Positions 47,612 to 60,219 of a DNA stretch of 64,000 nucleotides are shown one piece after another (positions within the stretch are counted from its first letter, which is position 1; every line of letters starts with the position of its first letter). The translations under genes and the position numbers were made by a program. Under the pieces are notes generated by a model. The model had not been told where the DNA came from. It worked only from the letters and a program-made list of their open reading frames with translations, and made no database searches. The DNA is from Chrysomallon squamiferum (taxonomy: Eukaryota > Mollusca > Gastropoda > Neomphalida > Peltospiridae): the NCBI GenBank assembly GCA_012295275.1, contig CM022678.1, positions 7,763,243 to 7,827,242 of the forward strand, read 5' to 3'.

Positions 47612-49074
47612 CCCATTTGTCACTTTAAATAAATTCAGATTTGAGATCATTCCAAAACTTCTTGTACTTTTAAAATGAAAACAATTAAAAGAAAGATAAA
47701 AAAAAAGGAAACAAGACTGCATTTATAAGAAAAACAGAAATTAAATAACGTCACTTATTTTATTCCTGACATACAGATAAAAAAAAAAAAAAAAAATAAG
47801 AAGACACTGTATAGTGTTAGTTTGGTTAAATTCTACTCATTTCTTGCCTTTTTGAAGAGATTAACAAATTTCTATCTTTTATTAAAGATCAGTGAGATTA
47901 AAAACACTTTTCCTTATATCTTTAAAGGTAAATTTTTAAAAGATTTCCAAAACAAAATGTGAAGTTTTCATTTTTATGTTGTTCTGTAGAAGATGGATAG
48001 GGTAAAAAGAGTTTCTCAGCTGAATCTATTTTAATAGTGACAAAATAACTAAAAGACTATTTAATAAAAACTGCATGTACTGAATACATTTTTCTAGTAA
48101 AACTAAAATCAAAATGGCTGATCATGTAGTTCTTCAGGTTCAGAACAAAACAGATAATCATATATTTTATTTTTCTTATTGATAAAATTAAACTAAATTA
48201 TAGCAAAGATATAATCTCCTCAAGCAGGCAAGAAATTTCATGAAAGGTGTCAGCATAAAATCAAGGAAAGTTCCATGATTATTTTTAATCTGTCAGAAGA
48301 GAATATTAATCTATTTCTGTTTGGCATAGTATTGTTTTCATATTTTAATAATTAATTCTGTTTTTTTTTTGTTTTTTTACCTCAAAGTAAAATTATAAAT
48401 TTAAATTTTGTTTTTATTTTTATTTATTTATTATTTTTTAATGCTTTTCTCTGCATTTTGATTTTCCTTGCTTCAGTTAGATTTTTTTGATAAACTTTAC
48501 AAGGAAACTACATCTATAGACAGCTTTATTGTAACTGACAAAGCTTTGAAGCTGTAAAAGCCAAAGTATTTTGTCTAATCTACAAAATTAATGGAAATTT
48601 GAATTCTTATATGCAATGGAGAATACAGATTCATTAGAAAGCATGAAGAGATAAATAAAAATAAAAGATAAAATTTGTATTGAAATAAAAACATCAACAG
48701 AAAAATAAATTTTATGAATATTAGTAATAAGTAATTGTACTAAAAAGAAGAATAAATGAACAGAAAGAAAATAAAATAATAAAATAAATAAGAGAATAAA
48801 TTTAATAACATATGTACATTGTACATACAATATTGTAATATAAAGTAGATATCTAATATAAAAAGATAATCGGAAATTTTGTATTAGTTTTTCCAGTTAA
48901 ATAATACCTTATTTAAATTCACAAAATGCAGTCAAATAAACCATCAACTAAATGTTCCACAGAGAACAACTACAAATGCACAAAAGAACAGGAAAATAAA
49001 CACAACAAAAAAAAAAAAAAAAAAAAAAAGAATAGAACAGAAAAACTAGACAAGCAAAACCAGCACAAACTTAC

Positions 49075-49509
49075 AACCATAAGGACATGATTTCATACCA
49101 AATCCACGAATTGATGTATCGTCCTGTGACCCAACAGAACTTGTGTCTTCCTGATCAGAGGGTGTCACAAACACAGCCTTCCACAAACACAGACAACACA
49201 ACTTGTGTCTTCCTGATCAGAGGGTGCAGCCTTCACAAACACAGACTTGGTTGATGTTCGTTGTGACCCAACACAACTTGTGTCTTCCTGATCAGAGGGT
49301 GCAGCCTTCTGTTTCGGTTCTATGGGTGTGTTCCTCCTCCTGTCTTTCAGTTTCTATGGGTCTAGGCTCTGTTCAGTTCTATGGGTCGCTCTCCTCTGTT
49401 TTCCATAGCTTCTTTCTGTCGTTTTTTCTGCAAGTACTGTTCATAAATCTGTTTTCTTCTCGTCTCTCTCTCTTCTGCTTTCTTCTGTTCTGCATCCTCC
49501 TGTTTCAAC
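49075..49509 (-). pseudogene. RPKS linker exon, expanded, right copy
   Basis: Same borders as the left exon 31517-31792 but 435 bp instead of 276. A segment with 'cttgtgtcttcctgatcaga' followed by 'gggtg' occurs three times (about 49139-49165, 49202-49226, 49277-49301), and a 'ttctatggg' piece is repeated at 49319-49386. The duplications destroy any continuous frame. Confidence 0.7.
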
Positions 49510-49975
49510 CTGCAATTAGCACAGTATTGCTATGAATGAATAAATATACAAATGGATAATGAAAGCAATCTGGAATTAACAAGTACTAATATGAATGAGT
49601 AAATGTACCAGTGGATAATTAATTCAAATTAAAAAGGGAAAAGGTGCAGTCTAGCCAAATGGAGTTTCCTTCAATATTCTCTCAAAACAACTATTTTAAA
49701 TGTTTTTTTTTATATTGACACAACTGATTTGATTTTACACATTCTGAAATTGTTTAACTGGAAACATACTAAACACATTTAGATTGTTTTGTTTGTGTAT
49801 CCATCATAAGTGTATATTAACAAAATAAAAAAACTCAGCAAGTTTCTATCATTTACTCAGTGTTGTACAGTAGTAATACTATTCAAATAAATGTCATTTC
49901 ATTTACTATGATTAGTAAAGGAATCCATTATTCAGATTTCCCAAAGGACAATACATTTAACATACATACATACAT

Positions 49976-50017
<42 letters not shown>

Positions 50018-50138
50018 ACTGGACAGTATTTGGTGGCAAAAAAGAGCTATAAATAAAAACTATAATCAAACATTTTACTACTACTCTTCATAATATGTGT
50101 GAAAGTAAATTTACTAATTTTTTTAATTGATCATTTAC

Positions 50139-50266
50139 CTCTCTCTTTCTCTCTGTTCCATTAATTCCATTTCTTTTTCCAGTCTTTGTCTTTCCTGTTC
50201 TTCTTTTCTCTTCATCTGTCTCTCCACCAGTCTGTCTTTCTTTGACATCATTTCCTGTTCACTGGT
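50139..50266 (-). pseudogene. coiled-coil exon, right copy
   Basis: 128 bp, same length and borders as 30678-30805. On this strand it still encodes the same Lys/Glu-rich helix with few changes. The neighbouring middle exons are 50624-50777 and 50818-50912. Confidence 0.75.
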
Positions 50267-51420
50267 CTGAAATGTTTATCAACATAAAGTTGTAAGAGTA
50301 ACCTTTAACAAAAAATTAACATGTAAAAAGAAAAATAATAATAATAAAAAATAACTTACCCCTTCTCTGAAATAAAAACCATTGTAAATAATAACAAGAA
50401 CAGAAGAAAAAATGTCTATCTCCCAAATTAAAAGATCTGGATATCTGTTTTAATATCTACATTAACATACACATTTTATTATGAACGTTTTGTGTAGTGA
50501 ATTTTGCATGTATCTGTAAGCATATTTATAATCCCTATCTGTATGAATGTTTAATGCAGACAGTATGCAAAATCTGTTTCTTACATACACAAAACTTTAT
50601 AAGAGAAATATTAAACTGCTCACTCTGTTAAAGCCCAAGACTGATTCATCTAAAACATATCCTATTCCTGTGGTAGCTGTGTTGTATGATGCGGTGCACA
50701 TTTCTGCAAACAGTGGACATTGTTGTATCTTTCATCAAAATTTGTTGTCTTGGATTCTGTCTTGTCACTGGAGGGATCTAAGTCAAGCAGGTAAGTTAAA
50801 GTGTGTGTTTTTCATACCAGTTTTTGAGAAAAGTGTCTGTCTCTTCTGCTGTCTGTGTGTGTCCTGTTCTGATGTTTAGATAACAACATTTGTCGCTTTC
50901 ATGATTTGTTTCCTGAAAAAGTAAAAACAAAGATAATTTAGTGATATTTGTTTTATTAGGAACATTATTTACTATTATATATGTATATCAAGACCATTTA
51001 TTGATACAAATGAATGTTTGATCTTGATGACAAAAAATATATTTCAGCTATTGGATTTCATTTGTGCATGCATGCATTCAGACATACTGATAAACACATA
51101 AATTCTGAGTAATAATTAAAAATAAATATTTTTTAAAATAGTCTAAAATATAAATGTAAATTCTGAATTTAAAAAAGTCAGTATCTTTTAAACATATTTC
51201 ATTATAACCTGATTATTGATAAGTATAAATTCTGCTAAACTAGGACAAAACTTAAAGAAGAAATATTTGATTTAAGAACATACACAGCATATTTTTCACT
51301 TCTTCTTTTTATTTTAAAAGGTAAATAACAATACAGCTAATAAAAAAACCCACCTGTTTCTGCAATTTGAAGTGTTTTCTAAACAAGCAACCAAAAATAT
51401 ATTTTTAACATACATCTTTC

Positions 51421-51525
51421 CACAGAAAGAAATACAACATATACCATGTTAGATATATAAGGAATTGGGGAATAACATTATTTGTCCTCCATGCACTCTA
51501 ACCACTGAGCCAGTCTATCCATCAC
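51421..51525 (-). mobile_element. tRNA-derived SINE, right copy, B box deleted
   Basis: Same insertion site as 29372-29520. The A-box part 'tggctcagtggttagagtgc' is kept, but about 37 bp including 'gggttctacaatc' is absent. In the left copy that piece is flanked by the direct repeat GCATGG, of which the right copy has one. Confidence 0.75.
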
Positions 51526-51561
51526 TATATATTTAACAAAATGAATTTAATGAATACTTAC

Positions 51562-51693
51562 AGAGTAGAGTTTGACTTGTTTAGTTCTGGAGTACTGGTG
51601 AATCTTGACTCAGTTTTGTGAAAGCTGCCTTTTGTTGCATTGCTAATGGGAACTTGATGTTTTGTGAAACTTGACATCCAGTTTCCATAGATG
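51562..51693 (-). pseudogene. VPISNATKRSF-type exon, right copy
   Basis: Mirror of 29201-29336. On this strand the ...SNATK... block is changed ('attagcaatgcaacaaaagg'), so the conserved string is damaged here while the borders 'ttaatttag' and GTAAGT are intact. Confidence 0.7.
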
Positions 51694-52819
51694 CTAAATT
51701 AAAATTAACAAAAATATAATAATAAACACTGCAATGAAAGCTGTCTGATGAAATAAATCTTTGTAAAATTTAACTGAGATTGAGAAGCCCTCATTTAAAT
51801 ATTCCTTTACTATTAACTTTCTTTAGTGGTAGTCTTTTGAAATACTGACCATTATATAAGGATCTTTCAAAGCCTGAAATCATCCATTTTAAATAATAAA
51901 AATGTATTTACATAGGTAAAAGCATCCATCAGTATAAAACCTAAAACTGAATATTGCAAAATCCCAATTTTTACCAGCACAATAATAAATTTCATAAATG
52001 CATATAATAAAAGTTATAATTCAGTTGTGGACTTGCAATGTATATAAAGAATTAGCTATTTCTAACCCATCTTTGAAACATATATCTGAAGAAAAAAATA
52101 AATAACAATGACTCAATGAGGCAACTAATATTTAATAATGCAAGAAATGATGTTAAGGAGGAGGATAAGGAGAGAGACCGAAAGAGAGAGAGAGAGAGCA
52201 TGGAAGATTTTCTATACAGATCACATTCAAAACCAAAAACCCCCAGACCTAATATCCAAAAAATAAATAAAATAAAATAAATACAGCTATCTTAACTAGG
52301 TATTAAGATTCATAAATTTCATATGTGCTATATTTTAAAGTTACCATCTGATTGACTGTTTTATTTACAAAAATTATGTTATTAAACAAACCAGGAAAAT
52401 TGAGAGACTGCAGACAACAGCTACTGTACATCCGTCTTCTTGTCTTTTAGTATGTCTGTCATCACAGGAACAGTCACACTGTCTGAAGGGCTGGAAGTTC
52501 CAGTCTGGTAACAGGAAAGTTAAACATTTTAAAATATTCATAAAATATGACGCTTCTTCTTTTGTTTTAAAACACAGAAATACATGTTTGCAAAACAGTA
52601 ATCACATTTATATGAAGGTAAGTATATATGTAAGTGACAAATGTACATGGTTAAAAAGTGTAGAGTGTGTTTACAAGATACTAATGTAATTTGTGTGTAT
52701 GTGCATGTCTAGCTATTGATATATTATTAACAAACTGCAACCTGCTACATTAAATTAAATTAAACTTAATTATGTTTAGAACAATGAGAAATATTTAAAT
52801 AAAAACAACTCAAATTCAC

Positions 52820-53461
52820 CTGCTCAGATTTTTTTTCTTTTTCAGTAGTACAAACTTTATTTAAGCAGAAAATAACTGTGTCCTCAGGGTCTGATAGAAA
52901 TTTACTGGATGCATTAAAAGTTGCAATTAATCTGAACATTTTAAAATTGCTTCTTCAAAAATGTTGAATTTAAAGTATGAGGTCTCTTTATGCTATATGA
53001 TAAATTATACAAAACATAAACCCAAATATCATTCTCCTTCTCCCTCTCTCCTTGTCTATCCATTCCTTAATTCTCTCTCTTTCTACATTAATACATTTTC
53101 ATATTTAACTGCAATCATCATAATCCTTCTCCTTCTTTTCAGCTATCATTTAATAATCAAAGTAGAAAAATGAACACTTTAACTATACTTCAGCTTCAAC
53201 TGAAATATAATTTACCATATACTTTCCAAAATATAGAATGAAGAAAGTAAATTAACTTTAACCGAGTCAAACAAACTCATTTTACTACAAAAAAGATATT
53301 TCAAATTTTAATATTTAACAAGATAATAATTTAAATAAATATAAAATAAATATATAAACAAAAACAACAGCATACCTGACGGCCGGGACAGCACATTCTA
53401 CTGAAACAACTTCACTGGCATATGCCAACATCAGCACACCAATTAGAGCTATATGTACATT
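52820..53461 (-). pseudogene. CH-domain exons, right copy
   Basis: Exon 53376-53461 reads NVHIALIGVLMLAYASEV. Exon 52820-52931 reads ATFNASSKFLSDPEDTVIF, then CLNKV. The P-E-D-T-V-I-F stretch is closer to vertebrate CAMSAP (LEDAMVF) than the left copy is. Both exons are open. Confidence 0.85.
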
Positions 53462-53811
53462 CTAAAAGAAAAAAATAAATATAATAATAATAATAATAAA
53501 ATAATAATAAAAATAATAACTAAGCAGTTATAAATAAATAACTAACACTTCTGTTATTATGAAAATTTAAATGTAACTTTATTATTCAGACAAAGTGGGC
53601 TGTGGGATATCTTCGATACATTTTGTTATTAATAAATAATGTAACATAATTATTATAATAGTAAATTGATTACAAACAACAGCAAATAAGTGATTTTTAT
53701 TATGCTATTTTATAATCAATAAAGAGTTTCTACAAAACTTATTTTACTCTCTAGGACACAAAATTAAAATAAAAAACTCACATCTCAGAATCATCTGAGA
53801 ATGGTGAAGTC

Positions 53812-53891
53812 TACATAAGAATGGTTTCTGTAACATTGCTAACAAGTGATTCATCCTTCTCCATGATGTAAATTCCCTTTCTTGACAGTCC
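53812..53891 (-). pseudogene. LSRKGIY exon of CAMSAP-like gene, right copy
   Basis: It reads GLSRKGIYIMEKDESLVSN then VTETILM and a stop near its 3' border. It contains three more codons (SNV-like) than the left copy. The acceptor is 'attattcag'. The upstream ATGGAACGAG|GTAAAC near 54260-54269 again joins in phase. Confidence 0.65.
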
Positions 53892-55139
53892 TGAATAATA
53901 ATGCAGTGGCCTACAAAAAATACCAGTAGTAAATATAATGTTTATTTTTTTTGTTATCAATCTACGTTTGCCAAATAAATGCATTTTTCTCTGCTTATTA
54001 TGATTATCGTTTGTGAATGTTACAATAAATTTAGTTACATATGAAATTGCCAACACACACACACACACACACACTCACTCTCTCTCTCTCTCTCTCTCTC
54101 TGACAATACGATTATAGTTTATACGGCGAATACATCTCTCTCATGTTTCTCTCACACATACAATGAAATGAATGAATGAATGCTACAATCAATGAATCAT
54201 ACATAATTAGTTAAAACATAATTACATTACAAAATTTACATCATGTTTACCTCGTTCCATGGCTGAAAATGTGCGCATATCTCCGCATCCGATTCACGCT
54301 TGGATTCACACAAACATAAAACATCCCAATCCATTTCGATTCTCGTGAAGTATTTCCAAAATTCTATTAAATTGAATAATCAACAAGTAAAACGTTACCG
54401 AATTAAAAATAAAAATAGTCTGGCTATCTAGCATCAGTTCAAACTGGTTTGAAAAGCGTAGCATACATTCGAATCCGTGTATGTTTGAAACATCGTTGTT
54501 TATCGAGACTGGTCTAGGCTGAACGCAATTTTATTTAGTATTTAAGAAGTTATTAATTTGTTTATTCTTATAAAAATTATTACAAAATTTGTAGAAATTA
54601 ATTCCCTGAAACCACCACCACCACCACAAAACAAACAAAACAATTCCTCAGGGTTAAAAATCAAAGTTTAAATGAAACAGATATATGATTGTATTTTATT
54701 TTATTTATTTATTTAATTATTATTATTTTTTTTTGGCAACCAGGTCTTTTTCTGAGGAGAACGGATTGTGCTGTGTATATACATAATTTATTTTGCTAGG
54801 CAAAATATGTATAGAGAACTCGAATGTCTCCGTCTATTCGGCCGAAATGATCCGAACGATACTGGGTCAGCGAGACTCATGGTTTTGTTTATCAAGACTA
54901 CAGATAAATGCATCCTTTTCCGGTCTAGAAAGTTAGTGTTTATAAACCGATGTTGGCAAATTAAGGTAAATAAGTAAGTACAATTTGTCGAACTACTAGC
55001 AAACCTTTTATCTGAAATAAATATTTGAGATTAATACTGGCTCTTGTGTTATATCTTGTAGAAAAAAGGGACTACCCCATAACACTTTTACCATCCCAGT
55101 CGCCGAAACGGAACTTTGGTCGCAGTTTATTCTGACTAA

Positions 55140-55257
55140 ATAATTTATAATTTTAATATTTTACGTAACTTTTAAATAACATATTTATTTATTTATTTAT
55201 TTATTTTGTTTTGTTTCCAAATTATATAACTTTGAATTATTTGAATTTTATAACTTT

Positions 55258-55294
<37 letters not shown>

Positions 55295-56020
55295 TTATTA
55301 AACTAGGGTTATCAATGACATTATTTTTTTTTTTTTTTTTTTTTTTCCTGTTAACTGATTTAATTGTTAGGGTTATCAATGATAAAAATATACTTTTTAT
55401 TTTTTTTTTTTTTTTGCAAAACTAATTTTATCAGAGATAAATTTTACATTTTTTAGCTAACTAATTTTATTGATAAAGGTTATCAGGATAAACAAGCCCT
55501 CTTTTGTCCAGAAAAAAGGCCAAGTTCTCTCAGGCCTAGGATGACCACTTGACCATGTGTGTAGTGCACAGTTCAGTGAAGAGCAATCACTTCTCCAGTC
55601 CTGGCAGTTAAGAAAATTTTGTACAGACTCAAGACACTCAGATGTGCTCAACATGTTTGTAAACAGATGCTGGGTATAAGTAATTCAGTTTACTAATAGA
55701 TTTTATAAATTACTTAATGCCATCTGAATGTTTCAATATTAATGTTATATATAGTTTTATTGTTTATTTGTAAATAATGATAATATGTATTATTATGAAC
55801 ATGTATAAAAATAAATATGATTTAAAAAAGGGATATGCAGATATTATTTTCATACAAATTTAAATTTGTGCATCAATAAACAATAGTAATCATAATCATA
55901 GTAATAATAAAATTGAAAACAATAATAAGAAGAAAAAGATGAATAATAATAATGATGATAATAATCCATAATATTAAAAAATAAAATAAGAAAGTAGATT
56001 TTCAAAAAGTGTAACAAGCA
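55140..56020. other. right-arm replacement DNA, poly-T rich, no gene supported
   Basis: Three T runs (about 55260-55293, 55324-55347, 55399-55414) are each near a 'gggttatcaatgacatta'-like sequence, so the block is a small tandem duplication. The left arm has an exon (25374-25489) at this place, which is missing here. Confidence 0.55.
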
Positions 56021-56082
56021 AATATTGTAATGTTAAAGTATTTACTGTTTTTGAAATTTACTTACTTTATTTTTTGTTTTAG

Positions 56083-56179
56083 GGCAAATGTAGCTGCATA
56101 TCTCAGCATCAACAGTGTTCTGCCAACCTGGTTACTCACCAAGAGGCTTGTAGACAGAGACAGCAGGAAACTAGTTAAT
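56083..56179 (+). pseudogene. exon 2 of the unidentified helical protein, right arm
   Basis: Mirror of 24668-24765: ANVAAYLSINSVLPTWLL, TKRLVDRDSRKLVN. One G is lost at the exon end (AATG|GTAAGAG has become AAT|GTAAGAG), which would shift the frame of the following exon. Its partner exon is absent from this arm. Confidence 0.6.
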
Positions 56180-56219
56180 GTAAGAGTTTTGTGTTTGACT
56201 GTCATGTTGTAAGTTAATA

Positions 56220-58080
56220 CAGTTTAACTACACCTTGATACAAATCCTCAGAGTAATTAATCTTCAGTATTTGTTTTTTAAAAACATTATATATTATACA
56301 AATAATGCATGATAAGAAAAGTATAGACACTTTGTATGTTGATCTATATTTATGTAGGAATCAACTTGTTTATTTTATTTTATTTTTTATTAAACAATTG
56401 ATATCTCTATATCTTTGTGACACATTAATACTGAATTTTTTAAAATATACATTAATATGAAAATAAATTATTATTTTATTTTTGTTTTTACATAATTATT
56501 ATGCTGTTATTACTGTTGAAATGTTTTTGGCAACTGTTCCCATTTATTCAGATGAATTAGTTGTTTTCCTCAGTTTCAAAAACAACGGCAAAAGTCTTGT
56601 TAATTTTAATAGTTACTAATTTGTTCTTTACTGAAAATCATTATTTTTGTTTTATTTGTATTAACTTTAAATGTCCATATTGGCAGTAATTGGCAAAAAT
56701 TGTTGAGCTTCAGGTGATTCTGCTAATAGTATTGTATCGTCAGGGTGTCTTCCCATCTGGTAGAATTCCCAGTTCTTCTAATCCCCATTTCGTAGAAAAA
56801 ACTCGTCTACTGCAATACCCGATTATACTCTGTATATAAAGAACTTGGCCTGTACATACATCTGGTTTCTTTCTAACATTCAGAGGCGGAGCGCATTGTT
56901 CCTAAATTGATTATGTAACATCAACCGAAAGCAGAATAAGAGTTCACTACTCAGTTGTTGTAGATTTTTTACTTTTTCATTATTTCATCATCTTCCTCCT
57001 TCTCATTATCATCATCATAATCATCATCATAAACATTATTATTATAATATTATTAGTATTATTATTGTTGTTATTATTATTATTATTATTATTGTTGTTA
57101 TTATTAGTATTCATATTCATCTTATTCTTTTTCATATTATTGTTGTTGTTGTTTAAGCTGGTCATTTCTAATTCATGAACATTTTCTTTTTTTACAAAAC
57201 AACGGACCAATAATAAACAATTTTACATCAATTTCCTCTATATATTAACAAAAAATAATAAATAAAAATAAAAGAAATGAAAAAAGCGGCACGATGGTTT
57301 TTTTTTAATTCTCATGGCTTTTTTCTGTAAAAGAAAAGGACAAAAATATTATAAATAACTAATTTTATTCAGCAATATAATTTATATTCAGTAAATAGAA
57401 TATGTGAAAGTTACATTTATCATTAACTGTTCGAATTAAACCATATTCAGCTTAAACATATTCAGGATATATGTTACAGAGCATATTTATGTTATGCACA
57501 CAAACCTGTTCACATTGTGCACATATTATACAATATATGTATATTAATAGTATGTACACTAATGATATTATGACCTGCAAATACTTTGGCTATGACTGAA
57601 AAAGTTTATATGAATGACCAAATGATTGGGAATACATTTAGATGTCTACCTTCTTTTTTCATTATTTACATTCACTACATTCGACACATAGATTATTTCG
57701 ATATTTGTCATATTTGCATACTTTATACGATAAATGATATCCATTCTACAATAATACCTCAGATTAAAGATGTAATTGGTTCCAAATTTCCGATAGTTAA
57801 ATGAGGTATCGTTAAGCGGGAGACTAATTTACATAGAATTAAGGTTAAAAGCAGTGGTTACTTTCCCGCTGATGAAATTTAACATGAAAAAAAAGGTGAA
57901 GTAAGGAGAAATAAAACAACAGTTTAGACATAAATGATTTAATAGATTATAGATACTAACTAAACAGTAAATCGTTTACAAATCAGTTTATACAAATACA
58001 TTAATAAATAATTATAAGCCGCTCATTGTGGGTTAATTTTTGTAGGTTTGGTTTCATTTAAGATAATCATAATGTATTTT
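56220..58080. other. right-arm-specific DNA, no gene supported
   Basis: Unrelated to the left arm. It contains an ATT/ATC triplet block (56990-57150) and otherwise AT-rich sequence; no exon or TE motif is recognisable. Confidence 0.5.
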
Positions 58081-58089
58081 GTTTCTAAA

Positions 58090-60050
58090 GTTATTGTCTT
58101 CCATTTCCTTTTATCATCAGCATTAACCGGTATACTGTTATTCTTTTTGATATATTGGAAGGATAAATTACAAACGAATTTAAGTCTAAATCGTCTTTAT
58201 TTTTATACATTGGTTTGATGAGTTCCACTAACAAATCGGATGGTATAATTGCTGAGTCAAGAATAACATTAAAACAATAGTACATATAAATGTAACATAA
58301 CATTAGCAGTATGCTTAATACATTCATTAATAATAAAATCTTCTCCAGCTGCTCGATTACAATGGAGTCTGTTCACTGCTGTAGATATTTCTTCAGCTGA
58401 AAAAGGCTTCTTCAAAATGTCATTAGTAGTTTCTTGGCTTTGAATGTGTAATTCTTCTATTGGAGTTACATGATCAGGCAAATTTTCATCAACACTGTTG
58501 TTAAGAGTTAATGAAATAAAGAAGCAATTGACAGATCCACTTTTGACTGTCTGTTTATTTCTGTTCAGAATTGACCAAAACTGAAGTTGAGCTTTGAAGT
58601 TTTTAGTATTTTCATTTCTTGTTTAATAGATGTTCTATATTCCCTAACAGCTCTGTTTAGTGTTTGTTTGTACTGATTCTCTTCATACTTCAAGCCAGCT
58701 TTCAGTATGCTTCCACCATATTGTTTATATCTTCTTCTGGCTTTTCTGACTTCCTTTCTTGCAGCTTATTATAAGGATTTTTCTTTATTACATTATTAGG
58801 TGGGTTTCTTCCCAAACCACACACATTAATCTTTGTTATTTTTAAAACATAAGGGCTTATTTCTTTATGATTTTTGTTTGGGGTAGTTTTACAAATGAGA
58901 GAGTTTACTGACATTTACTCAACACTGTTTTTGCTTTGTAAGACTTGTCCTCCTCCCTTGTTGTATTGCACTGACTGAATTGGCTTGTCTTGGTGAGAGG
59001 TTGGCTTGTGTTGCTGTGGTCTATATTTGGCTGAGTTGTTATGTTTGTGTTTCTGGCTTCTGTCCCATCCTCTCATAGTCTAAACAGCCTGCCCTCCATA
59101 TACAATTTATCACCATTTTAAGTCGCTCTTTTCCTTTGCCTTTTTGCTGATTTGTAATCTGGATGCAATAATTTCTTCCTGTCATTAATTTCTTTCTGAA
59201 ATTGTTCATTAACCCTGTATTGCTTGTTTATCAGCTTGTTTTCAGTAAAGCTGTTCTCACTATTTCTCTGTCTTTATATAAAATGAATTTTGCAACAAAT
59301 AGTCCTTGTATATCCATCAAACTTCCTCCCCATTCAGTGAACTCTGTGAAAGTCAGTATTATTTTCTACTTTCATTTAACTTTTTATAAACCTTTTCAGC
59401 TCCTCATCTGTGTCTTTCTCTGGTGTCCTACTGAAGATTAAATTGTCATGCATGAAGTGAGTTTTTCTCTTAAGTTTTCTAACTGTTTTTAATTCACATA
59501 TTTGTTTCATACTGTTATTATTATCTCCAAGTTTACAGTAGAACTGTTCATATCTGACACAACAGATTTCAGATGTCTGAGATCCTTTTATTGCTTTCAA
59601 ACTGTTTGTTATTGTAATTCATATCCATTTCGATATCTTGCACTTTTTCTTGATATCCATCACTTTACCAGTAATGTCTTGTACAGCTTTATCCATACTA
59701 TTCAGTGGTTTTTCAATCAGGTCAAGTTTTTTCAATTCACCATACATCATATCTAACTTTCTAGTCAAAGCATCTGATTTTATACTGACATCTTACTTGT
59801 GCACAGCTGGTGAAGTTAAACCAGAATACTGACTGTGGGATCCATAGTGTGTCCATGTTGTCCATAGTCTGTCCATGTTGTCCATAGTGTGTCCATGTTG
59901 TCCATAGTCTGTCCATGTTGTCCATAGTGTGTCCATGCTATCCATACTGTGACTGCTGAGACTGTTGGGTGGTGGCTTACTGTTCAGTTGGTGTTGATGA
60001 TAAAATGGCGCAGATGAACATTGAAGCAAATTGTTCTGTGACATCCAGCT
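58090..60050 (-). mobile_element. LINE fragment: complete-looking ORF1, then truncated ORF2
   Basis: ORF1 on the minus strand runs from about 60044 to 59090: N-terminal region with a 20-bp minisatellite, coiled coil (KPLNSMDKAVQDITGKVMD), RRM-like part (HFMHDNLIFSRTPEKDTDEE) and C-terminal domain (REIVRTAL, NEQFQKEINDRKKLLHPDY). ORF2 starts near 58850 (KITKINVCGL, the endonuclease start). Most of the endonuclease is missing. The linker (58560-58740) and RT start (KKPFSAEEISTAVNRLHCNR near 58390, then LIKPMYKNKDD) follow, ending before the catalytic motifs. Loss of the 3' half is unusual for LINEs, which normally lose the 5' end, so a later deletion is likely. The clade is open; the ORF1 type is common in aquatic-invertebrate LINEs. 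Confidence 0.75.
59835..59945. repeat. 20-bp minisatellite inside LINE ORF1
   Basis: 'ttgtccatagtctgtccatg' alternates with 'ttgtccatagtgtgtccatg', five to six units. It encodes Met/Asp/Trp/Thr-rich repeats on the minus strand. Confidence 0.85.
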
Positions 60051-60219
60051 TGGCTTTCTTCACTTGCATTCTTACTCTTATTTTTTCTCTTTTTACCTTT
60101 TTTATTTTCATGTTGCATACTCACATATCTTTAGCAATAATTTACATTGAAAAAAACCCCAGATAAAATAACATTTAAAACCAATAAACATTATATACTT
60201 TCACAGAGATATGAGAAAC

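Larger units (their letters stand above)
42759..54269 (-). pseudogene. CAMSAP/Patronin-like gene, right copy, decayed
   Basis: Mirror of the left copy. Exons in transcription order: start ATG near 54269, 53812-53891, 53376-53461, 52820-52931, 52393-52504, 51562-51693, 50818-50912, 50624-50777, 50139-50266, 49075-49509, 47312-47409, 45425-45493, 44920-44982, 44416-44533, 43623-43786, 42759-42889. It keeps the whole CKK domain including the terminal exon, which the left copy lacks. It shares with the left copy the missing first half of the CH domain, the one-base deletion after VNTD and the TGA in LF*DGG. It also has its own lesions (a TGA from CGA just after VNTD, altered donors). The terminal exon lies inside the unique spacer, so this copy is closer to the ancestral locus. 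Confidence 0.85.

Noticed and set aside
48588-48830. 80-codon hydrophobic ORF, mirrored at 32033-32269
   Set aside because: AT-rich intron sequence present in both arms because of the inverted repeat; Phe/Ile/Leu richness follows from base composition.
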